A stretch of DNA of 64,000 nt from Amoeboaphelidium occidentale (Eukaryota > Aphelidiomycota > Aphelidea), in the NCBI GenBank assembly GCA_023515795.1, contig JALGPX010000009.1, positions 131,899 to 195,898 on the forward strand. Direction: 5' to 3'. Under the pieces are notes generated by a model. The model saw only the letters and a list, made by a program, of their open reading frames with translations. It had not been told where the DNA came from and ran no database searches. The translations under genes were made by a program, and so were the position numbers. This document shows, piece by piece, positions 20,929 through 31,037 of the stretch. How positions within the stretch are numbered: position 1 is the stretch's first letter; the number at the start of each line of letters is the position of its first letter.

Positions 20929-23274
20929 ATGACTGACTCCTACGCATTCGAACAGGAAGCACTCAAGATATTGGTTTCAAAGACCGGTGTTCCGATTAAA
21001 GGGGATAAGGCGCTTGAATACCTGAGATCTGGAGTTGTGCTGTGCAAATATATCAATACCATCCAGCAGAACATTATACCGAAGATCAGCACGAGACCTT
21101 TGCCTTTTCTTCAGGTATATAACTAATATCATATGGATCTTATTTTAGATGGAGAATATCAATAACTTTCTCGGGGCTTGTCGAGATCTGGGAGTTCCTC
21201 CTAATGATCTATTTGATCTCTTCGATCTGTATGATGCAAAGGATTTGAACAAGGTGTTTCAGACTGTACTCAGTTTAAGCAAGATCTCTAAGGGTGAAGC
21301 CAGTCATGCTACACTCAAGCAAAAGTCTACACCAAAGCTCTCGAAGCCTCCGCTACCGCAAGCAAAAGTTGTGGTAGCTCCACCTTTACTTAACATTCAA
21401 GAATCATCAGAACCAGATTTTGCCGATAAAGCAAAGCAAAGCCAGTTGGAAAGCAATATCAAAGCTGTTACAGATTTTCTTGAAACGAAACTGGAAGAAT
21501 CTTTGCCATTGAATGATCTAAAGGCATGTTTGAAAGATGGCGTTTTGCTGTGTAAATTAGTCAATATCATTCGTCCCAACAGTATCCCAACTATTAATAC
21601 TAAATCCTTGCCGTTCCTTCAGATGGAGAACATCCACAATTTCTTGGAAGCTGTCAAGCTTTGTGGTGTTCAAGATCATGAACTGTTTCAGACAACAGAT
21701 TTGTACGAGGGTCGAGATATGCAACAGGTCGTGGTCACTTTGCTGGCATTGATGCGCATTACTGGTCACGGAAGATCCTCTGCTAGAAAAGATACTACAT
21801 TATCAAGTGTTCCTCGTATTTCTTCCCTAGAAGAACCTAGTGAAGTGTCCAAGAAGCTCTCTTCTGTCAGCATTAGTGGCGAGAAATCTTCGCCCTCTAG
21901 TACTGAGATAGTACGTACCAAGTCGAAAAAAGGAAAAAAGAAATCCTCAAAGGTCAAGCTCTCTTCAGACTATGATTTGGAACAAGAAGCTGTTAACACG
22001 AAAATATCAATGTCAGTGCCTGGAGGAGACAACGTAGAGTTTCAATTGGGAGATTGTATCGGTAGAGGGCATTTTGGATCTGTTCACAAGGGTTTGAATT
22101 TGGCAACAGGCGAGATCGTTGCAGTGAAAAGAATTAAACTCAACGATGAAAATATAAAAGAGTTGTCTTCGATGATGAAAGAAGTGGAACTACTTAGCTC
22201 TTTGGATCATCCTAATATTGTGAGATATGAGGGATTTGTACAAACTGAAGGCTTTTTGAATATTGTTTTGGAGTTTGTTGAAAACGGATCCCTTTACCAC
22301 ACTTTGAAACAATTTGGCGCCTTTCCGGAAAAATTGGTTACTTTTTACACTGTTGGAATCTTGGAGGGTTTAAATTATCTCCACAACCGTAATGTTATTC
22401 ATTGCGATCTCAAGGCCGCAAATATTCTAAGCACAAAACAAGGCACAATCAAACTCAGCGATTTTGGCGTCAGCAAACAGTTTTCGTTTGATGTGACAGA
22501 TACATCAGTTGCGGGCACTCCTAACTGGATGGCTCCTGAAATAATTGAGTTAAAAGGTGCATCAACAGCGTCTGATATATGGAGTCTTGGTTGTACCCTG
22601 ATAGAACTTTTGGTTGGAAAACCTCCGTATTCTGATTGTAATCCAATGACTGTATTATTTAAAATCGTGGAGGATGATCGACCACCAATACCAGAGAATC
22701 TTTCGTCAGACATGAAAGATTTTTTATTGCAGTGCTTTTTCAAAGAGCCAGAGAAAAGGCCGACTGCTGCTGACTTACTCAAACTTCCGTGGCTAGCATC
22801 AAAATCACGATCTGTAATTAATACCGCTTCTTTATCTAATTTTAGAACACAATACGCTCAGGCAATTCAGATTCTGTAGGAAATCCTTCGCCTTCAAGCA
22901 GGAATCGAGACAGCCATACTTCCTTTAAGGTAGACGAGAATTCCAAAGTCTCCACGCAAGTTTCTTCAACAAGTCATTTTGAGAGGGAACCGACCAAAAT
23001 AAGTAACTCAGCCGACACAGACCAGAAACGCGGGAATGTTGAGGTTAAAATTACTACGTCTTCATTGCAAGACGAGGAGCCAGTAAGTGGAATTAAAACA
23101 AGTGCTTCCCAAAGTAGTTTGCATAAAAGGCTCACCGAAATGAAGAGCAGCAGCAGGAAAGTTAGCTCAGCTACGACGGCGAAAAGTACTGATGAATTGA
23201 AAGCGAACACTCTCAAGGGAAACAAACTACGACGTAAAACGAAGAGTGGCGAGAGCGAATGTATTATATCATAG
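20929..23274 (+). CDS. Two calponin-homology domains fused to a Cdc7/MAP3K-epsilon-like protein kinase
   Basis: Introns at 21115-21148 (34 nt) and 22814-22845 (32 nt) give 759 aa. CH1 is about residues 6-100 and CH2 about 160-265. Both are single (type 3, calponin/Scp1-like) domains sharing LPFLQMENI[NH]NFL. After a Ser/Lys linker, a kinase domain spans about 350-615: glycine loop GRGHFGSVHKG, VAVKRIKL, catalytic loop IHCDLKAANIL (HCD instead of HRD), DFGVSK, GTPNWMAPEIIELKGASTAS and VLFKIVEDDRPPIPENL. These last motifs are typical of septation-network Cdc7/SepH and plant MAP3K-epsilon. The ~145-residue tail, basic and Ser-rich, is reached only by splicing the 32-nt intron. CH domains suggest tethering to actin. 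I know of no family with this order. Confidence 0.88.
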
Positions 23275-25149
23275 ATCTCTTCTCAATCGATCAGCTTCAG
23301 CATAAAAAAGCAATGCTTTCTTCCCCTTGTAGCTCATTTCAGCAAGTTCAGCCGCCTTTTCGTATATCTCGATAGCGTTCTCAATACTTCTCTCAAGACC
23401 GTGTCCACCTTTCTCAATAATCACGGCAAGTCTATGGCACAATTCATAATCCTCAACGGAAAGCTCAAAGCTTTCAGACGAATCATCCTCGGAGCAGAAA
23501 TCCAACTTTAATGCCTTTTCAATCCATTGAGCTGCTTCTTTGTACCGATTTTCTGAATCAAAATCGGGATAGTTTTCCAGTTCAACTGGATACTCCTCGT
23601 AAAATCGAGCAAGTTTAATCATGCAAACTTTTGATCCGTTTAAAGCGCCCATTTTAGAGTAAAGAAACGAGAGCCGGTAATCTTTTTCTCCTTCGAGAGA
23701 GCTGAGCTCATAACATGGTCTTTCTTCATAATAATTTGCTAGTGATATCTGTGCAGATAATTCCCCAAATTCAGCAGCTTTCTTGAAATGGTAAATTACG
23801 ATTAAATTCACTTCCGCGCTACTTGCAGGAACATCAAATAACATATCATTTCGAAGAAAATGGTATGCTAGTCTTCTGTGAATTTTACCCAAAACTTGGG
23901 TGAACTGTGCAGAGCCGCTTTGATCAGTTAAAAGTTTCACTCGAAGTCCAGGAAGCATTGCAGGAGAGTCCATAGGTTTGTATGAGTGATGCAACGAATT
24001 TTCCCGTTTCGCTCCAAATTCATTGTCCCAATGGTTTAGTAAAGGCGCCAACTCGTCAAGTTTACGCTTGAGCTCCTTCCTAAGACCATGTTCAATCGGG
24101 GTCTTATCAACTAATTGTTCAATATAACTGATGACAGAAGCAGTTGAATTAACTCCAGCAGTTTGTCGATTTTTCTGATGCGCTTGAGAAACTGTGTTAA
24201 TTTTAAGGGCTTCCATAGATTTTGCCCTGGATAATTTTGAGTGAGGCTTCCAGGCCGTCTTTAAACTTTGAAACTTTGAGAGCTTCTCTGGGTGCTCAAG
24301 CAAATCCTTCTTCTGCAACAGAGACAAAGTAGCAGCGAAAGGGTAAAGATCAAACGGCGTTAACCCAAAATGTCTGCAAATATCATTGCACTTATGCGTA
24401 TGGAAGAAGAAAGCGAAGCCACTTAGTCCTAAATTTCCCTCACCAAATTCATCTTCATCTACAGAATGGATTTGTGGATCAGTATACAAATCCTCAACGC
24501 CCTGGACATCGACAACCATTACAGAGCCTCCGCTTGTTTCAAAAGAAAAATGGCTAAATGCCTGCGGCGTATTTCTCGTGACAGCATAACCAACATTGCT
24601 ATTGTATTTTTCATACTTTCCATCCAAAAACCGCTCAACACAATAACATGGCGAACCTTTTCGTTCCGGAAGATGTACCATGTAAACCTGCATAACATCA
24701 ATCTTTTTAGGCGGATCTCTTGTATTGAATAACTCCGCGTAGTACTTTGAAACCATCTGGACCATGATATCGTTCTGCACCATTTTTCTGTGACTAATTT
24801 CGTCCTGTACATTCGTGTATCTTTTAGCGACTAGGCAACTTGCGTTCTTCCAACTGGGATGCGGTAAAAACTGACTCCACTTCTTCATCCTAAAACATGT
24901 ACGCATACTTCCTTTAGCGAAGGGTTTCTGTTCGATTTTAACTAAATGCTGACTGACATTCCATTGGTTTGAGTTCGGATCAAACTTGTATACTTCAGCC
25001 TTTTCAGCCTTAACTTCATCCCAATTAATTTCAGAATAAGGATCATGAGCATTGTGATCTTCTATTGCTCTGCGGAGAAGGCCTGTTGACCACTTCTGAG
25101 AAGAATCGGAAGCGGAATCGCCCATGTTATTTTCAGTAAGAGAAACCAT
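23269..25149 (-). CDS. EEF2K: Elongation factor 2 kinase (alpha-kinase + Sel1-like repeats)
   Basis: Phosphorylates eEF2 to slow translation elongation; in animals it is Ca2+/calmodulin-dependent. 626 aa, single exon. An N-terminal amphipathic segment (KWSTGLLRRAIEDHN) sits where the calmodulin site lies. The alpha-kinase domain is about residues 60-290: FAKGSMRTCFRMKKWS, CLVAKRYTNV, TPQAFSHFSFETSGG, VVDVQGVEDLYTDPQIHS, EGNLGLSGFAFFFHTHKCND, with the Zn-binding His/Cys set HTHKCNDIC. The C-terminal half carries helical Sel1-like repeats (FGELSAQISLANYYEE, AIEIYEKAAELAEMSYKGK). A second ATG nine codons in (MGDSAS) is possible. Its last codons overlap the end of the convergent CH-kinase CDS by 6 bp. 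Confidence 0.94.
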   Translation of the reverse strand: MVSLTENNMGDSASDSSQKWSTGLLRRAIEDHNAHDPYSEINWDEVKAEKAEVYKFDPNSNQWNVSQHLVKIEQKPFAKGSMRTCFRMKKWSQFLPHPSWKNASCLVAKRYTNVQDEISHRKMVQNDIMVQMVSKYYAELFNTRDPPKKIDVMQVYMVHLPERKGSPCYCVERFLDGKYEKYNSNVGYAVTRNTPQAFSHFSFETSGGSVMVVDVQGVEDLYTDPQIHSVDEDEFGEGNLGLSGFAFFFHTHKCNDICRHFGLTPFDLYPFAATLSLLQKKDLLEHPEKLSKFQSLKTAWKPHSKLSRAKSMEALKINTVSQAHQKNRQTAGVNSTASVISYIEQLVDKTPIEHGLRKELKRKLDELAPLLNHWDNEFGAKRENSLHHSYKPMDSPAMLPGLRVKLLTDQSGSAQFTQVLGKIHRRLAYHFLRNDMLFDVPASSAEVNLIVIYHFKKAAEFGELSAQISLANYYEERPCYELSSLEGEKDYRLSFLYSKMGALNGSKVCMIKLARFYEEYPVELENYPDFDSENRYKEAAQWIEKALKLDFCSEDDSSESFELSVEDYELCHRLAVIIEKGGHGLERSIENAIEIYEKAAELAEMSYKGKKALLFYAEADRLRRDL

Positions 25150-25255
25150 GTCGGGAAGCGCAACTTCTAAAAGCTTACGGGATTTTCAGTTGGGTAACTT
25201 TCTGCTACATTCATCAAACAGGAATTAACTTTTTACTACAGAGGCTGTTATATCC

Positions 25256-27240
25256 ATGCTGAACTTGAACTCAAAGAATGTTTCGTCTGGCTTAAGCGGT
25301 GCTGCGACTGATTTGGTTTGGAAGGTTTTAATTTATGACCACTTTGGGCAGCAGACTATCGCGCCTTTACTGAGAATTGCGGATCTTAGAGAGAATAACA
25401 TAACTGTTCATTCGCTGTTACATTCGACCAGGCAGAGTATTCCGGATGTTCCGGCAGTTTATTTTGTTGCGCCTACTCAAGAGAATGTTCTAAAGATATG
25501 TGAGGACCTTTCAAGTGGCTTATATGAAAGTTACTATATTAATTTTTCCTCTGCGGTTCCAAGAGATTTATTGGAGACATTGGCACACAACACCTTGCAA
25601 AGTGATTCGTACTCAAGAGTTGCTCAGGTCTACGATCAGTACTTAAACTATCTGTGTTTAGAGAGGAATATGTTTTCATTAGGGCTGAAAGATTCTTATT
25701 TTGAGCTACATAATCCAAAGGCCACTGATACTCAAATTGAAGCTCTCGTCTCGCAAATAGTTTCTGCGTTGTTTTCGATTTTTATTACAACTGGTCAGAT
25801 TCCCGTCATAAGGGCTCCCAAGGGTAACGCTGCAGAGATGGTCGCGAGCGGTTTAGAGTCTAGACTCAGAGATTATGTCAGAAGCGAAAGGATCGAACCC
25901 AACAAAGATTCATTGCTAGCATCGTCTCAACGTCCAGTTCTTATTATTTTGGACAGGAATAGTGATTTGTCGACAATGTTGCGACACACATGGAGCTATC
26001 AATGTCTTGCGCATGATGTACTAGACATGAACGCCAATAGGATAACTGTTTTGAAAGACGAAAATGGAAATTCTTCCAAGAAAGTTTACGATATAGCAAT
26101 GAAAGACTTCTTTTGGTCAAAAAATGCCACTGCGCCCTTTCCTCAAATGGCTGAGGATGTTGACGCGGAGCTGCGGAAATACAAGCTAGAAGTGGACGAG
26201 ATCACGAAATCATGCGGAGTTGACTCTTTGGATCAAATTAGCGCAAGGTATGCTACGTTCAAGTCAGACACTGAATATTTCTAGTGATCCAAATACAAGC
26301 GCAAGAAGTCTAAAGGCAGCCATAAGTTCATTACCGGCTTTAACTGATCGTAAAAGAACGATTGATATGCACATGAACATTGCACATGCTTTACTAGAAA
26401 TTATCAAGAACCGACATTTGGATAAGTTTATTTCTATGGAAGACTCTATTGCTAAGCAGGTATGTTTTCTATTCTGATCTTGATTTTTCTAGTCCATATC
26501 GGCTATAATGGAAGTTTTGAAATCGCCTGATTATACAGCTGAAGATAAAGCAAGATTATTTCTTGTATATTATCTTTCTGTCAGTCCAAATACTATTTCA
26601 AAATCAGAATTGAAAGAAATGGAAACATCTCTTTCCGAGGCTGGTGTTGATTTGTCTTGCTTCACTTACTTGAAATCGTAAATTCCACATTATCGAAACT
26701 TACTTTTAGTGTGCGTGCATTTTCTAATATGGCAAATATGGTTCAACCTTCCTTTAACAATACTTCACAAGAGTCTAACAATGATCTTTTTGGAAGATTC
26801 TCTTCAAAGGTTTAATAACGATGGAACAAATTAACATGTAGCTCACTGGCATCAGGGACTCGGGAATATTAGGGTCTGCAGTTGATTCGCTGTATGCAGG
26901 AGTCAGCAGCATTATACCAACCAAACAAAATCTTCCTATAGTCAGGACTGTTGGCTCAATTTTGACAGGACAAGGGAAAGATGACGAAGAGTTTGCAACA
27001 TTTGATCCAAAGAGCAAAATACGTTCTAGGCCAGCAACTGCGAAAGCCCAATATCAAGATGCATATGTTTTTGTTGTTGGAGGTGGAAATTACGTTGAAT
27101 ATCAGAATCTATTAGAGTATCAGATGGTAATTTTAATGAGCTACTTAATTCTTTAGTCGACTGGAAAGAACATTACTTACGGGTCAACACAGATTCTTAA
27201 TGCGAAGGAGTTCATGGAACAACTTAATAAACTTGGATAA
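25256..27240 (+). CDS. SLY1: Sly1 (SCFD1), SM protein of ER-Golgi fusion
   Basis: Sec1/Munc18-family protein that binds Sed5/syntaxin-5 and drives SNARE assembly in ER-Golgi transport. Six exons with five introns of 37, 33, 32, 32 and 30 nt give 606 aa, normal for the family. Matches: VWKVLIYDHFGQQTIAPLL, VYFVAPTQENV, YYINFSSAVPRDLLE, QRPVLIILDRNSDLSTMLRH and WSYQCLAHDVLDMNANRI. After the third intron comes a long loop rich in Ser and Asn. The final segment AYVFVVGGGNYVEYQNL then ends after the 30-nt intron with STGKNITYGSTQILNAKEF. The 30-nt intron is among the shortest in the window. Confidence 0.95.
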
Positions 27241-27247
27241 ACAATAT

Positions 27248-29103
27248 TTATTGGCTTGTTCGTCGTGTTGCATACGGACATTGTGTAGATAAGTGACCAA
27301 TTTGATTACAGACAGCGCAAGGAGAGAATGCATTAAATCCCTGATTCTGCTGGAAATTCAGCGTGTTTGGGAAGAAGCTCGTATTAGCTTGTAATGGCTG
27401 GATATTAGAAAAAGTATTCTTTGAATTGATAGAGGTTGTAAGAGTAGACAAGATTTGTTGAACATTGTTATTTAGACTGTTTGTGGATACAGATGAAGTC
27501 TTAATCTCATAAAGGGGTATAAGTTTTGCTTTTTCGTCGCTACTAAGAGCGTCCTCTAGTCTAGGCTCTGCCGCCGAGTCTGGAACTCGATTAGGGTCAG
27601 CAAGAAACAATGGCGGAATCTTAGACTCTCTCACTTTTTGAATCTGCCCTTCGACAGACTGAATAGGATCAGATAAATTCTCAGCAGGAAGTTTGAATTC
27701 TACAAAGTTATGGCTTTGAAGTAAATACTTACTAATTAAACCCTTCCATTCTATCGACGCTTCCATGTCTCTGCGTAAAGCTTCTCTAGCAGTAGATGCT
27801 TCATCTCTATCAATATCTCTCATCGATTGGTAGTTGTGGGTATGCTTAAATGATATGTGAGATGCATCATATTGTGTGCTTACCTTTCTTTCGCGTTCAT
27901 CAGATTCAAATATCTTGATCTGTCTCAATAATCCTTCTGGTGCCCATGTGACTTTCTTCTTTTTCTTACCGCCTATGCCAACGTTTTTATCAGAATCTGC
28001 GTCCGTAATGTTCATCGACATTGTGGAACTCTTGTTTGAACTTGACTCTGCTTCAGCTGCTTTCCTCTTTTTATTTTCTTCTTCCTCCTTCGCTATTTCT
28101 TGTTGTGCTTTTAATAGAACAGCCTTATTGCCCAATTCTACGCGTTAAATTGTTAATGAAACACTAAACTTACTCTGTTTCTTCGGTGCTGGTGGAGCAG
28201 CGACCGAACTAAACAATGAATGCAGATCCAAAGATTTAGCAGCCGGTTTGGGGGCTATCGTGGTTGTCTTTGGCTTCTCTCTAAAAGATTAATAACTGAT
28301 GGGATACAAATTCTAACATTATGCGCGGTATGACTTTCGGTTTGACAGGTTCTTTGACAGCAACCGAAACAGGCTGCGGTGCAGTAACAACAGGTTCTAA
28401 ACGAATAAATCAAATAATCAGAACAAGTTCTTACCAGCTGATTTCTCCTTCTTAACAAGTTTCATCCATTCTTCATACAAATTTTCAGAAAGCCTTTTGA
28501 TCTCTAACACCGTTTGTTAATTCGTAATCGTAAGCACGTACTTTGATCTGAATGTTTAGTTAATTTCTTTATCATTCTGCCCAATTTGCTTCTCCTCAGC
28601 ATATCGACATCTATTGGTGCAACAGTCATATACTATAAACCGTTAGCTATAATGCGTCATGTGATCGTGTCTCACCTCAAGTATACTTCCTTGCTGTTCA
28701 ATACTGTTGTTCTCCGCGGCGCTCTGTAACCATCCTTCAACCAAATCGAGTAACCCCTTGTTAAGTAAGCTAATATAACAACGTTAGTTCATGCAAATGC
28801 AAAAGCTCACAGTTGGTGCAGATTCGTCGGACACTTGGTCAGATATCGGATAGCAATTAGCTTATCCTTGACCTTTGTGAAAGTCTTCAGCTTAGAAATG
28901 AAACTGTCTGGTTCGGCAAAGTCAGCCTCAGAGAGAACTGCCTTGCTTTTGGTCTACAATAAGTGGCTGGAGGAAAGGGAAAAGTTTACGGCTAGACTAT
29001 CGCTCACAACCTTTTGAGGTTCTGTGAGCAGAGAGGGGTCAATGGTAGACCGGCTCATTTGGTTATCTGAATGCGCTGAGGATAAGTCCATGTGGCTAAC
29101 CAT
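27248..29103 (-). CDS. PNUTS (PPP1R10)-like PP1 regulatory subunit with TFIIS N-terminal domain
   Basis: Eight exons, seven introns of 36-57 nt, 521 aa. N-terminal TFIIS/LW domain (about 35-150): FISKLKTFTKVKDKLIAIRY, LLNKGLLDLVEGWLQ, GRMIKKLTKHSD and LSENLYEEWMKLVKKEK. The middle holds a Pro-rich linker and the PP1-binding RVxF-type site in KKKKKVTWAPEGLLRQIK, which matches the TVTW site of animal PNUTS and its downstream charged helix. The C-terminus ends in a CCHC knuckle (CAVCNQIGHLSTQCPYA) where animal PNUTS has a CCCH finger. PNUTS-PP1 dephosphorylates Pol II and Spt5 to slow transcription at poly(A) sites. The last intron-exon steps were chosen by frame and protein match. Confidence 0.85.
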
Positions 29104-29188
29104 CGAGTGGCGAAAAAAGAACGAAGACTGAAAAAAATTGTTTGTGCGACTTCGCAATCACATCAGCCAATAGTTTCACACAACGGTT

Positions 29189-30960
29189 CTATTTCGTGAA
29201 CAATGGTGATCCACATCTTTCCTGGTCAAAAACATAGTCCCTTAACTTCTTTGAGCTCAATATTATTGGTTGATTTGATATTCTCCTTGCTTTCGGTGTT
29301 ACATCATTGTCAAACAGGTCACTACCAGTGTTGGACAGAAACTCTTCTACTTCATTGATATTCTTCTTAATAGGGGTGAAATTTAGTTTCCTTTTCCCTT
29401 TCGTGCTTTTCGGGACTGGGAGAAGTGATGTTCGTCTGGAAACTTCCATATTGTTTGTTGCTCTTGTTGACCTTTGCGGCAAAGGAAGCAGAGATTGCCT
29501 TTTGTGGGCACTTTTTCTTGCAGGCTTCTGTTCTTTGACTACTTGATTTTCTTTTTCTACATTATCTTCAAATTGAAACAGCTTTTTTGCCCTTGGGCCA
29601 TTCAATTTTGTGACTAGAACATTCACCAGTTCCAAGTCTGACATGTTATCAAATGATGATGTTTCTGTGATATTCTCTTTAGCTTCATAGTAATCACTGA
29701 TTCCTTTAATAAGTGCTGAACGGACTTCGGGTGCTGTAGAATGATTAAATTGTGCCAGTTCTTGTTTAAGCTTTGCATTCTCGTCTTTGAGCTGTTCTAT
29801 CTGTTCAAGATATTGAGAAATGTTATACTTGACATCAACAACATTCTCTTTAACTTTCAACTTAATTTGTTTTGCTCTCCATGCATATTTTAAAGTGTTA
29901 TGAGTTTCTTCAAGGTTCGCCATGGACGGAGAAATGTTTGCAATCATAACGGTCCTACAGTTTCCTGCGAGAGAGTTTTTCAGCAGTCTCGTTAACTATC
30001 AAAATCGATTAAAGCGTTGTAACTCTTGTGAATTACCTTTGAATCTCTGTAGGGAACGTGGCCAACACTTCTTCTGCGATCAAGCTTGCATAAAGCATTA
30101 ATACAATTCCCAAGAGCCAGAAGGGATCTGTTTATGTTTGCGCCTTCTCTCAATAATTCCCCTTTGTTTTCTGTGACGGAAGCTCTCTCGCTGCCTGCTA
30201 GATCACACAATGTTAGAGTTCCAGTTGAAACTCTTGTGTGAGGTCCTGATGAGCCGCTCTTTAGTTGCAAATTGATCTGAAATACGGCGTGACTTCTGCT
30301 AGAAGTTTCGTTCGCCTTGGTCGCACATTTAGTGCGATTTCGGTTTCCCTTCTCAAGTAGTTCCATCACTTCCATCTCGTTTGATGGCGAATGTGTACTC
30401 AAGTTAGTTACAACAACACTTCCATTATCGGACTCTCTTACATCTAGCTGTTTAGCATCATCAGCAAGTAAATCTCGAATAGTCTCGTTATAAACTTCCA
30501 AGTAAGACACAACAACATCGAAGCCGCCTTGGCTTTCCAATCTCTGAAACAAATCAAGCATAGCAAGAGGCATTACGCCAGGATTTTCAGGAGTTCCGGA
30601 GATAGTGTAAGATTTACCAGCACCAGTAGCCCCATAGGAGAACACGGTACAATTGATTCCCTTGAAAATACCGTCAACCAGGTCCTGCACCATTTCTTGA
30701 TAAATAGTAGTCTGTTGAGAATCTTCACCAAACACTCTGTCAAATGTGTAGCACAAGTCTTTCGTTCTCTTATTGTCATGTGTTGGAACGCCCTTCATAA
30801 ACTGCTTGTTAACATCTGTGGGATCAAAAATCAATGAGCGCTTATCCGTCATGACGACATTCCTTTTCAAGGCCTGCGAAAACGCACAAGATGGCTTCGC
30901 TTCGCCTTCTTTGTCCTCCAATGGCCTAATTCTAACACATACTTTTATGTATGTTTCCAT
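29189..30960 (-). CDS. Kinesin-8 family motor (Kip3/KIF18-like)
   Basis: Plus-end-directed motor that destabilises microtubule ends and sets spindle length. Two exons with a 41-nt intron inside the motor domain ([20 protein letters not shown]) give 576 aa. Motor (1-355): [26 protein letters not shown] (P-loop), [13 protein letters not shown] (switch I), [11 protein letters not shown] (switch II) and [12 protein letters not shown]. The neck continues with [20 protein letters not shown], typical of kinesin-8. A short coiled coil and a basic Ser-rich tail follow. It is shorter than yeast Kip3 (805 aa). Kinesin-8 is inferred from the neck and the extended loop 2 ([20 protein letters not shown]). 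Confidence 0.88.
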
Positions 30961-31037
30961 TTATTTCGAGCTCGGTGCTTTGAAAAAGCTGAAACAACAA
31001 GCAGATGAAAACTATGATTCTATTGGATACCTCTTCC

